In this document: positions 1-7,058 of the stretch, piece after piece
Numbering within the stretch: position 1 is the first letter of the stretch
Layout: every line of letters starts with the position of its first letter
Origin: Bacteroidales bacterium
GTDB taxonomy: Bacteria; Bacteroidota; Bacteroidia; Bacteroidales; UBA932
DNA: 64,000 bases
Direction of reading: 5' to 3'
NCBI GenBank assembly: GCA_017400135.1
Contig: JAFPVJ010000012.1
Location: 62,001 to 126,000 of the forward strand
The notes under the pieces: model-generated
Told to the model about the DNA's origin: nothing
What the model saw: only the letters and a program-made list of their open reading frames with translations
Databases searched by the model: none
Translations under genes and position numbers: made by a program

Positions 1-1264
1 TGGAATAGCGCCCGCGCTTGTCCACGCTGGCCAGGTCGCCGGTGCGGAACCAGCCGTCCTTGGTAAAGACAGACTGCGTGCGGTCGTAGTCCTTGTAGTA
101 ACCACGCATCACGTTGTCGCCCTTGACGACGATTTCGCCCTCCCCTGTCTCGGGGTCCCTGTTTTCGAGCCGGACCTGAATGCCATAAGCCGCGATGCCG
201 GTCGTTCCGATATGTGTCTGGCGCGGGTTGGCGTTGCAGATCAGGGGCGCCGTCTCCGTCAGGCCGTAACCGATGGCGTAAGGGAAATGCGCCTTCTTCA
301 GGAACTTTTCGACTTCGATATCCAGCTTGGCACCGCCGATGCCGAAGAACTTGATCCGCCCGCCGAAGGTCTTCTTGAGCCGCATTCCCACCAGCCAGTA
401 GAGCAGGGCGGGGAAGTATTTCTTCAGGTGGCTCAGGAAACGGCTCTTCTCCACCGTCGGCACGATGCTGGCGCGGTAGATCTTTTCGATGACCAGGGGC
501 ACGGAGAGCATCACCGTCGGCCGTATCTTGGAGAAGGACGGAATCAGCACCGAAGGGGTCGGGGGCCGGTTGAGATAATAGGTCGCCGCGCCGTGCGAGA
601 AGGCGTAGAGCATCCCGATGCTCATCTCATAGGTGTGCGCCAGGGGCAGGATGGACAGGAATACGTCCCGCTTGTACACGTGCTGGGCCTTCCAGGCTTC
701 CAGGATATTGGTAACGAAGTTCCGATGGCTCAGCATCACGCCCTTCGCGGCGCCGGAGGTGCCGGAGGTGTAGATGATGCAGGCCAGGTTGTCGGGCGTC
801 GGCGCAGAAATCGTCCCATTGCAAGTATAAGCTTCATCGCCCACGCGGGCGATGGACAGGTCGTCGGTATAGAAGACGATGCGCAGCTGCGCCAGGACGT
901 GCTCCGGAATCTTGTCATAGAGGCGCTTCGACACGAAGGCCGCCTTCGCCTCAGAATGGGTGATGATGTTGCCGACTTCGTTGGGCGTGAGCTCGGTCAG
1001 CATCGGAACGGCGATGCGTCCGAACGCCACGGCGGAGAAATAGGCTACCGGCCAGTTGGGCATGTTCTGCGACAGGATGGCGATGCGGTCGCCGCTGTTG
1101 ACGCCGAAATTGGCCAGCTGCTCGGACAGATGCCGGCAGCGGTCTCCGAATTCCTGGTAAGTATATTGTTCGCTTCCGTCAGAAAAGCAGAAAGAAGTCC
1201 GCTTGGAAAACTTGGATATGGAATAGTTGAATACTTCGGTGAGAGTCTGAAACTTATGTCTCAT
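1..1264 (-). CDS. Long-chain acyl-CoA synthetase (AMP-binding), C-terminus cut by window edge
   Basis: Adenylate-forming enzyme expected to activate fatty acids to acyl-CoA through acyl-AMP. About 421 N-terminal residues are visible, opening MRHKFQTLTEVFNYS; the last part of the adenylation domain and the C-terminal lid lie beyond position 1. The phosphate-binding loop YTSGTSGAAKGVML and the adenine motif YGLTETAPL are intact, and the GWFRTGD motif lies just before the edge. The ATG shares one base with the TGA of the upstream acyltransferase (TGATG), so the two are probably translationally coupled. It is a paralogue of the ligase starting at 3496: both begin MRH and share the same motif spacing. 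Chain-length specificity cannot be read from sequence. Confidence 0.9.
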   Translation of the reverse strand, partial: MRHKFQTLTEVFNYSISKFSKRTSFCFSDGSEQYTYQEFGDRCRHLSEQLANFGVNSGDRIAILSQNMPNWPVAYFSAVAFGRIAVPMLTELTPNEVGNIITHSEAKAAFVSKRLYDKIPEHVLAQLRIVFYTDDLSIARVGDEAYTCNGTISAPTPDNLACIIYTSGTSGAAKGVMLSHRNFVTNILEAWKAQHVYKRDVFLSILPLAHTYEMSIGMLYAFSHGAATYYLNRPPTPSVLIPSFSKIRPTVMLSVPLVIEKIYRASIVPTVEKSRFLSHLKKYFPALLYWLVGMRLKKTFGGRIKFFGIGGAKLDIEVEKFLKKAHFPYAIGYGLTETAPLICNANPRQTHIGTTGIAAYGIQVRLENRDPETGEGEIVVKGDNVMRGYYKDYDRTQSVFTKDGWFRTGDLASVDKRGRYS

Positions 1265-1815
1265 CAGTGCGTTATGTATTTTTCGGGATGTTTCCCGACG
1301 AGGTGCATGTCTTCGTACATCTGCTGGATGCGCTTCATGTCGGCGCGCGCGTCATCGGTCAGCTCGACTTTCTGGCCGCGGCCCACGCGCTTGGTCTTCC
1401 AGTCGAAATAGCCCAGATAGACGGGGATGTTCGCTTCCCGCGCGATCAGGTGGAAGCCCGTTTTCCAGTTCTTGACCGGTTTACGGGTGCCTTCCGGCGC
1501 CAGGGCCAGGTGGAAGGATCCGGGCTTCTCCATCTCCTCGATGACGCTCTTGAGCAGGGCGGTCGCATTGGACCGGTCCACGGGAATGGCGCCGAGCTTG
1601 CGCATCAGGGGGCCCAAAGGGAAAAAGAACATGCTCTTCTTGACCATGCAGCGGGCATAGCCGCCCACGGAGGTATAGTACAGGTAGGAAATGGCAAAGT
1701 CCCAGATCGAAGTGTGCGGGACGCCCAGGATGATACATTTCTCTTCTTCAACCGGCGGCTCTACGGCCGTCCATCCCAAGGCTTTCAGCAGCCATCCGCA
1801 GAATTTTCTCCACAT
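1264..1815 (-). CDS. Short PlsC-type lysophospholipid acyltransferase
   Basis: Glycerophospholipid acyltransferase-fold protein of 183 residues that probably moves an acyl group onto a lysolipid or related hydroxyl acceptor at the inner membrane. The HX4D catalytic motif is seen as HTSIWD and the acceptor-binding motif as APEGTR. I start at the ATG encoding MWRKF. A TTG ten codons further upstream would overlap the likely -7 box (GATATTTG, reverse complement of 1843-1850), so I reject it. Classical PlsC proteins are about 240 residues, so this belongs to a short subfamily. It lies between two acyl-CoA ligases on the same strand, which suggests local supply of its acyl donor (inference). Confidence 0.85.
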   Translation of the reverse strand: MWRKFCGWLLKALGWTAVEPPVEEEKCIILGVPHTSIWDFAISYLYYTSVGGYARCMVKKSMFFFPLGPLMRKLGAIPVDRSNATALLKSVIEEMEKPGSFHLALAPEGTRKPVKNWKTGFHLIAREANIPVYLGYFDWKTKRVGRGQKVELTDDARADMKRIQQMYEDMHLVGKHPEKYITH

Positions 1816-1870
1816 AAGGTTTAAGTATAAGTGCGAGCGCTGCAAATATCATACCTGCCACCCCCTCCTG

Positions 1871-3496
1871 TCAGGCGTTCAAATCGGTGTACAAAGAGCG
1901 TTTGATGGAGTGTTTGGGCGTGTGGACGAAAGCCTCTTTCATCAGCTCCAGGCCGGACAATTGGCTGTATCCGGGCAGGGCGCTGTTGATCCGGCTCCGC
2001 AGGGCGTCGGCCGAAACGGTGCCGGCCCCGTCCGCCAGGGCGACCAGCGCGACGATCTTGCCGTCGCGGGAGACGACCAGGGATTCGCCGACCTCCGGGA
2101 GACTGTTGGCCACGGCCTCGATCTCTTCGGGGTAGATGTTCTGCCCGTTGGAACTGAGGATCATGCACTTGCTGCGGCCCTTGAGGACGACGCTTCCCTG
2201 CCTGTCGAATACGCCGAGGTCGCCGGTCTTGAGCCAGCCATCCTCGGTGAAGGCGGCGCGGGTCGCTTCTTCATTCTTGAAATAGCCCTGCATCACAACG
2301 TCTCCCCGGACCTGCACTTCGCCCACGATGTGCTCGGGATCGGGAGAGGCGACACGTACTTCGTTATATTTGCCCAGGCTTTCGCCGCAGGTACCGGTGC
2401 GAAAGCGGTTCCAGGGCTTGTAGGAGATCAGCGGTCCGCACTCCGTCATGCCGTAACCGACGGCGTAGGGCATCTTCATCTTGCGAAGGACCTCTTCCAC
2501 GGTCGGGTTGAGGGCGGCGCCGCCCATCGGAATCTCCCGGACATTTCCGCCGAATGCCTCCATCAGCTTGCCGCGCATGACCCGGTAAAGGAGATGGCTG
2601 ATGCCCGGAATGCGGGTCAGCACTCGCATCGCGGGTTTGTCCAGGACCGGCAGGATCTTGCCTTTGACGATTTTTTCCATGACCAGGGGGACCGTGATGA
2701 GGATGTAGGGTTTCACGTCGGCGAAGGCGGCCATCAGGGTGCTGGGACTGGGCGTTTTGCCCAGGAAGTACACGTGGCTGCCGCCGCACAGGGGATAGAG
2801 GAATTCGAAGGTAAGGCCGAACATGTGGGCCATCGGGAGCATGGAGAGCGAAGTGTCTTCCGTCGTGACCCGGATGGTCTCGATGGCATAGTTGACATTC
2901 GCACTGAGGCTCCGGCCCGTCAGCATCACGCCCTTCGGGTTGCCGGTGGTACCCGAGGTGTAGTTGATGATCGCCAGGTCGTCCAGCGAGCCTTCATAAT
3001 GGATGTCTGCGCGGGTCAGACCGTCGGGGAACAAGCGGCAGAATTCCGCCTCGGCGTCTGTGAACGCCTGGGCGAAGCGGGGTTCACGGGCCCAGAGGCA
3101 AGTGTAGTTCCTCAGGCTGACGACGGCTTTCAAATGCGTCGCTTCGAGGGGACTCAGGTGGGAGAATACCCGCTCGTCCGTGAAGAGGACCACACTTTCC
3201 GAATGATCGGTGAGACGCTGGATGGCGTCGGGAGTAAAGTCGTAAAGAATAGGGACCGTGACCGCGTGATAGGTGGCGGTGGCAAGGAAAGCCATCGCCC
3301 ATCGGGCGGAATTCTGGCCGCAAAAGGCTACTTTATCCCCGGGCTTGAGGCCCAGGCGCTTGAATGCAATACGGAGTTTCTTCATTTCGGTAGCGACCTG
3401 CGCATAGCTATAGTCGCTTCCTTTGTAATCACTGAGGGCGGGACGCTCCCACTTGGCAAGCGTCACCTCTTCGAAATAAGAAAGAAAATGTCTCAT
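1871..3496 (-). CDS. Long-chain acyl-CoA synthetase (AMP-binding)
   Basis: Complete adenylate-forming acyl-CoA ligase of 541 residues. Visible motifs in order are the P-loop YTSGTTGNPKGVML, the adenine motif YGMTECGPL, the hinge-region GWLKTGD and KGRSKCMILSS, and a C-terminal PKHSIKRSLY segment. In many family members the last segment reads GK.KR with the catalytic lysine after glycine. Here HS sits at that position by simple alignment, so the lysine assignment is uncertain. I start at MRHFLSYFEE because it matches the opening of the paralogue at 1264 and sits just downstream of a consensus -7 box; the 60 extra upstream codons look non-coding. First gene of a three-gene lipid unit reading leftward. 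Confidence 0.92.
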   Translation of the reverse strand: MRHFLSYFEEVTLAKWERPALSDYKGSDYSYAQVATEMKKLRIAFKRLGLKPGDKVAFCGQNSARWAMAFLATATYHAVTVPILYDFTPDAIQRLTDHSESVVLFTDERVFSHLSPLEATHLKAVVSLRNYTCLWAREPRFAQAFTDAEAEFCRLFPDGLTRADIHYEGSLDDLAIINYTSGTTGNPKGVMLTGRSLSANVNYAIETIRVTTEDTSLSMLPMAHMFGLTFEFLYPLCGGSHVYFLGKTPSPSTLMAAFADVKPYILITVPLVMEKIVKGKILPVLDKPAMRVLTRIPGISHLLYRVMRGKLMEAFGGNVREIPMGGAALNPTVEEVLRKMKMPYAVGYGMTECGPLISYKPWNRFRTGTCGESLGKYNEVRVASPDPEHIVGEVQVRGDVVMQGYFKNEEATRAAFTEDGWLKTGDLGVFDRQGSVVLKGRSKCMILSSNGQNIYPEEIEAVANSLPEVGESLVVSRDGKIVALVALADGAGTVSADALRSRINSALPGYSQLSGLELMKEAFVHTPKHSIKRSLYTDLNA

Positions 3497-3514
3497 AGCT
3501 TTTTTCGTTTGGTG

Positions 3515-3522
3515 CAAAATTA
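3515..3522 (-). promoter_or_regulatory. -7 promoter box for the acyl-CoA ligase/acyltransferase unit
   Basis: Reads TAATTTTG on the minus strand, a full match to the Bacteroidota TAnnTTTG consensus, 19 bases upstream of the ATG at 3496. I see no clear -33 TTTG at the right distance. Confidence 0.6.
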
Positions 3523-3583
3523 GGTCAGCCGGCCCGGGCTGGGAAAGAAAGCGGGGCATCTGGGACAAAAAAGCCGCAAAAAC

Positions 3584-3614
3584 TTGTTTTGGCGGAAAAA
3601 TCGCCCTATTTTTG
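3584..3614 (+). promoter_or_regulatory. Promoter of the LytTR regulator gene
   Basis: TTG at 3584-3586, 20 bases, then TATTTTTG at 3607-3614: a full match to the Bacteroidota TTG / TAnnTTTG arrangement. Predicted transcription start is about 3618, inside the inverted repeat that follows. Confidence 0.65.
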
Positions 3615-3646
3615 GGACGAAATTCGGAGGACGAACGTTTCGTCCC
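3614..3646 (+). promoter_or_regulatory. 9-bp inverted repeat at the transcription start of the LytTR gene
   Basis: GGGACGAAA (3614-3622) and TTTCGTCCC (3638-3646) are perfect inverted copies separated by 15 bases. They begin at the last base of the -7 box and end 28 bases before the start codon. This could be an operator, for example for autoregulation, or a hairpin in the 5' leader. Confidence 0.5.
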
Positions 3647-3674
3647 ACCGGATTCTGGGATTAAATTTGACACC

Positions 3675-4487
3675 ATGGACTCTGCTTTGAGACTGGCAAA
3701 GGGCTATTCTTCGCAGGTCATCTATATGATCGTGCTGCCCTTTTTCTTTTTTGCTTTCTGCATGCTGTACAATCCGTTCCGCATCCAGGAGTATTATTCG
3801 TTCGGCGGCTTCACGCCCGGCGTGCACATCGTGATGCTATCCTGCATCCTGCTGGTCTGGCTGATCCTGAGCCGGACCGTGTTCTATTTCCTGCAACGTG
3901 AATTCGCGCTCAAGTGGTGGCAATATGTGCTGTGGTGCCTGGGGGAGGTGTTGGTCGCTTCGGCCTTCATGGCGCTCTATACCAGCCTGTTCCGCCACGA
4001 AGGGAATAATTATTTCGGAATCCTGGCTACCTGCCTTCAGTTCACGGCGATGACACTGGTGTTCCCGTATGTATTCCTGGTGATGCAGCAGATCATCGCC
4101 AACAAGGAGGAGGACATCCGCAACAAGGACCTGTTGCCGGAAAAGAACCTGGTGCGCTTCTATGACGAGCACAAGCGGCTGAAGCTCACAATCGCGCCGT
4201 CATCGGTGCTGTATGTCAAGTCCGAATTCAATTATCTGAAGATCCATTACCTGAGCGCGGGCCGGGTAAAAGAATATACGTTGCGCGGGTCGATGAAGAG
4301 TCTGGCGGAGTCGGCACCGGCGCAGGTCCTGGTGCGTTGCCAGCGGTCTTACTTCATCAATCCCGCGCATGTGAAAGTCCTATGGAAGGACAAGGAGGGG
4401 TTCATTTTCGCGGACCTGGATGTCCCGGATCTCCCTTCGATTCCGGTCAGCAAGCAGTATTACGACTCGATCTCGGCGCTGCTTTAG
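3675..4487 (+). CDS. Membrane-anchored LytTR-family transcriptional regulator
   Basis: 270 residues. The first ~150 hold about four hydrophobic membrane segments, one starting VIYMIVLPFFFFAF. The last ~100 form a LytTR DNA-binding domain, recognisable from VLYVKSEFNYLKIHY, the LRGSMKSL block and CQRSYFINPAHV. No response-receiver domain is present, so the signal may be sensed by the membrane part itself, as in other Bacteroidota membrane-LytTR proteins (inference). I start at MDSALRL; an upstream in-frame alternative would begin inside the promoter and repeat. Its end overlaps the convergent tonB-like gene by 4 bases. Confidence 0.88.
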   Translation: MDSALRLAKGYSSQVIYMIVLPFFFFAFCMLYNPFRIQEYYSFGGFTPGVHIVMLSCILLVWLILSRTVFYFLQREFALKWWQYVLWCLGEVLVASAFMALYTSLFRHEGNNYFGILATCLQFTAMTLVFPYVFLVMQQIIANKEEDIRNKDLLPEKNLVRFYDEHKRLKLTIAPSSVLYVKSEFNYLKIHYLSAGRVKEYTLRGSMKSLAESAPAQVLVRCQRSYFINPAHVKVLWKDKEGFIFADLDVPDLPSIPVSKQYYDSISALL

Positions 4488-5164
4488 CGCAGCTGGAAGA
4501 TGACGGGGAAGGTGTAGGTAACGTTGACGGCACGGTCGCGCTGGCGGCCGGGTTCCCATTTCGGGGACTGCGAGACGACACGTACGGCTTCCTTTTCCAG
4601 GGCGGAATCTATGCCGCGGAGGACTTTGATGTTGCCCAGGGAACCGTCCCGCAGGATGGTGAACTGCAGGATCACGCGGCCTTGGACACCGTTTTCCTTG
4701 GCGATTTCCGGGTAGACCAGGTTTTGGGCGACCCAGCGGCTGAAGGTGTTGGCATCTTCTCCGTTGAAGGTCGGCTTCTTCTCGACCCGGACGAAGTCGA
4801 CGGTTTCTTCCTCGATCACTTCTTCCTTGACTTCCTCGCGATAGTCATAGATGTCCACCTGGAGGGGCGTGTCGTCGAAGGAGAAGATCTCGTCCGTCGG
4901 GATGTCGTCATCCACGATCTGGATTTCATCCGAGATAAAAGGCATGCTGACCGACGGCGGCGGAGGGGGTGTCTCCATGGTGACGGGGACCAGTTCCATA
5001 TCATCCACGACTGGGATATCGGAGACCAGGGAGGCGACGGAACGCTCCGTGGTTCCGTAAGAGAAGGCGCCCAGCACGGCGAGCAGGGCGAGGATCATTC
5101 CGATTTCAGCAAAGAGAACGCGCTTGTTCTCCAGCGAGGCTTGGGGGGATTTCTTCGTTTCCAT
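4484..5164 (-). CDS. TonB-family energy transducer
   Basis: 226-residue inner-membrane protein expected to transmit proton-motive force to outer-membrane TonB-dependent receptors. One N-terminal membrane anchor (about residues 17-37) is followed by an acidic, proline-containing periplasmic linker and a C-terminal TonB domain with the typical YP..A...GVQGRV.L.F and VVSQSPKWEPGRQ blocks. It could serve the two receptors at 17.9 and 23.4 kb, though Bacteroidota usually carry several TonB proteins. A promoter with correct spacing lies just upstream. Confidence 0.9.
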   Translation of the reverse strand: METKKSPQASLENKRVLFAEIGMILALLAVLGAFSYGTTERSVASLVSDIPVVDDMELVPVTMETPPPPPSVSMPFISDEIQIVDDDIPTDEIFSFDDTPLQVDIYDYREEVKEEVIEEETVDFVRVEKKPTFNGEDANTFSRWVAQNLVYPEIAKENGVQGRVILQFTILRDGSLGNIKVLRGIDSALEKEAVRVVSQSPKWEPGRQRDRAVNVTYTFPVIFQLR

Positions 5165-5187
5165 AACGCAGTTTGTTTTGGTTTCTG

Positions 5188-5220
5188 CAAAGGTACGCCC
5201 CCGCCCGGCCCGCCTCCAAA
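5188..5220 (-). promoter_or_regulatory. Promoter of the TonB gene
   Basis: On the minus strand TTTG (5220-5217), 21 GC-rich bases, then TACCTTTG (5195-5188). The -7 box is a full consensus match, 23 bases upstream of the ATG. Confidence 0.65.
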
Positions 5221-5228
5221 TTTTCGGG

Positions 5229-5345
5229 CCTGTAATAAATCTCGCGACGGAAATGTATTGGACTGATAATCAGCGATTTACAACTCGACTCAAGGGGCTC
5301 GAAATCTCGCAAATCGCAACGAGTTGATTATCAGAGAATTACAGG
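5229..5345. repeat. Nested palindromic element between fucosidase and TonB genes
   Basis: Outer arms CCTGTAAT (5229-5236) and ATTACAGG (5338-5345) enclose CTGATAATCA (5263-5272) and TGATTATCAG (5325-5334). Inside lie two further complementary pairs that would cross: GCGATTT (5273-5279) with AAATCGC (5311-5317), and AACTCG (5282-5287) with CGAGTT (5320-5325). It fills the gap downstream of the fucosidase and upstream of the TonB promoter. There is no U-tract, so it is not a simple terminator. Confidence 0.55.
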
Positions 5346-5355
5346 TTCGTAAAAA

Positions 5356-6996
5356 TCAGTTGAACAGCATCAGCTGCCGCAGGCTGACATCCCGGTCGGG
5401 ATTTGAAACCTGGACACGGAAGCGCTGCGCCGTGACAGGCTCGAAGGGCAGGGTGAGACCGGTGCCGTCGCCGTGGCCTTCCGCTACCGTCTTCCAGGCA
5501 CCCCCGATCCAGGCTTCCAGGTGGTACTGCTGGGCGATGCCGTCCCAGACCTGCCAGGGCTCCACCGCAGCCAGGCAGCGGACACTTTGCGCGGCAGGCA
5601 GAATGAATTCCACCATCTCCCCGTGGCTCCCGGAAGCGGTCCAGGTGGACTTGTAATCCTCGTCCGTCAGTTCGGGGACCGCTACCCCGTTCACCTTCAT
5701 CTCCAGACCTGCGGTTGGCACAGCCTGGACAGAGACGTCCTCCTCGCATTCGACGGCCAGTACGGAAACGGCCGGATGGGGGGCGAAGGGCGGCAGTTCG
5801 AACCAGGTCTGCCCACCCCGGCGCCCGTGGCGCACCTTCACCGACGGGTCGGCTAAAAGTTTGGCGCTCCGTACCTTGAGGGCACAGGGGACGCTGATGC
5901 GAGTCGACCAGTCCGTGACGTGCAGATAGAGCGTCTTCCCCTTACGGGTCGCGTAGCCCCAGGGCAGGTAGGGGAAGGGCGAGGCCTGCGTGCCGTAGAT
6001 CGCTTCCCCGTTCACCTTCATCCAGGCGCCGATGCGCTGCAGGTTGTCACGGCAGACCTGAGGAATGGTGCCGTACTTGTCGGGGCCGATGTTGAGCAGG
6101 AGGTTGCCGCCCTTGCTGACGATCTCCACGAGGCGCTGGATCAGTTCATCGGCTGACTTCCAGTTGTCGTCGTATGCGCAGTAGGCCCAGTGGCGGTTCA
6201 TCGTCATGCAAGTCTCCCACACTTTCCCGGGATAGCCGGTGGCGGGAATGAACTGCTCGGGCGTGATCACGTCGCCCGTGACGTCCCCGCCGATGCGGTT
6301 GTTGAGGATGATCTGCGGATGGGCCCGCACGCGCTCATAGAAACGCATCGCCTGTTCGTGCGTGATCGCGCCGCCCTGGTCCATCCAGACGATGCTCACA
6401 TCCGGGAGCGCGGCCAGCAATTCATCCACTTGCGGAAGGGCAATCGTGTTCAGATAGGTTTCGAAATCGCCCTGATGGGCCGGGTCCCAGTCGCAGCCGC
6501 CGGCGCCCGGATGGTACCAGTCCTGCACGTGGGAATAATAGAATCCGAAATGCAGCCCCTGCTCCCGGCAGGCCTGGGCCAGCTCGGCGATGACATCCCG
6601 CCCGAATGGAGTCGCGTCCACGATGTTGTAGGGGCTGACCCGCGAATGGTACATCGCGAAGCCGTCGTGGTGCTTGGCCGTGACGACCATATAGCGCTGT
6701 CCGGCCTCCGCGGCGAGCGCCACCCAGTCTGCCGCGTCGAAGCGCACGGGATTGAACTGCGCGGCCAGCGCCGAATACTCTGCGATCGGGATCTTCTTGC
6801 TCGACATCATCCATTCGCCGCCGTCAGTCTTGTCGCCGTAGATACCAGCCAGCTCGGTGTAGATGCCCCAGTGGATGAACATTCCGAACTTGGCATTCCG
6901 GAACCAGTCCATCTTGTCCGGGGCGGGAGCGGTCGTCCGGGCGGATCCGGTCAGGGAAGCGGCCAGCAGGAGTGCAGCAAGGAAGAATCTTTTCAT
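5356..6996 (-). CDS. GH29 alpha-L-fucosidase with C-terminal beta-sandwich domain
   Basis: Secreted exo-glycosidase (546 residues) that should release terminal alpha-L-fucose. A signal peptide (MKRFFLAALLLAASLTGSA) precedes a GH29 barrel with the family blocks KFGMFIHWG, YMVVTAKHHDGFAMY and VWMDQGG, whose Asp (about residue 206) is the expected nucleophile, plus NRIGG and NLLLNIGP. The last ~110 residues look like a discoidin/F5-8C carbohydrate-binding domain. I choose the second in-frame ATG: the first, four codons upstream, would sit almost on the transcription start predicted from the -7 box at 7021-7014, and the second gives a cleaner signal peptide. Linkage specificity is not determinable here. 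Confidence 0.92.
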   Translation of the reverse strand: MKRFFLAALLLAASLTGSARTTAPAPDKMDWFRNAKFGMFIHWGIYTELAGIYGDKTDGGEWMMSSKKIPIAEYSALAAQFNPVRFDAADWVALAAEAGQRYMVVTAKHHDGFAMYHSRVSPYNIVDATPFGRDVIAELAQACREQGLHFGFYYSHVQDWYHPGAGGCDWDPAHQGDFETYLNTIALPQVDELLAALPDVSIVWMDQGGAITHEQAMRFYERVRAHPQIILNNRIGGDVTGDVITPEQFIPATGYPGKVWETCMTMNRHWAYCAYDDNWKSADELIQRLVEIVSKGGNLLLNIGPDKYGTIPQVCRDNLQRIGAWMKVNGEAIYGTQASPFPYLPWGYATRKGKTLYLHVTDWSTRISVPCALKVRSAKLLADPSVKVRHGRRGGQTWFELPPFAPHPAVSVLAVECEEDVSVQAVPTAGLEMKVNGVAVPELTDEDYKSTWTASGSHGEMVEFILPAAQSVRCLAAVEPWQVWDGIAQQYHLEAWIGGAWKTVAEGHGDGTGLTLPFEPVTAQRFRVQVSNPDRDVSLRQLMLFN

Positions 6997-7013
6997 AGCG
7001 GCGGACATTTTCC

Positions 7014-7021
7014 CAAAGATA
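7014..7021 (-). promoter_or_regulatory. -7 box of the fucosidase gene
   Basis: TATCTTTG on the minus strand, a full consensus match. It lies back-to-back with the murB promoter; a good -33 element is not visible. Confidence 0.55.
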
Positions 7022-7032
7022 CGGAAATTATG

Positions 7033-7040
7033 TATATTTG
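7033..7040 (+). promoter_or_regulatory. -7 box of the murB gene
   Basis: TATATTTG, a full consensus match, 18 bases before the murB ATG and 11 bases from the divergent fucosidase -7 box. Confidence 0.55.
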
Positions 7041-7058
7041 TATGTTTAAGGAAAGACG

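Noticed and set aside
212..1411. 399-codon plus-strand frame over the partial acyl-CoA ligase
   Set aside because: The minus strand encodes an unmistakable AMP-binding enzyme; the plus-strand translation is low-complexity and has no start context.
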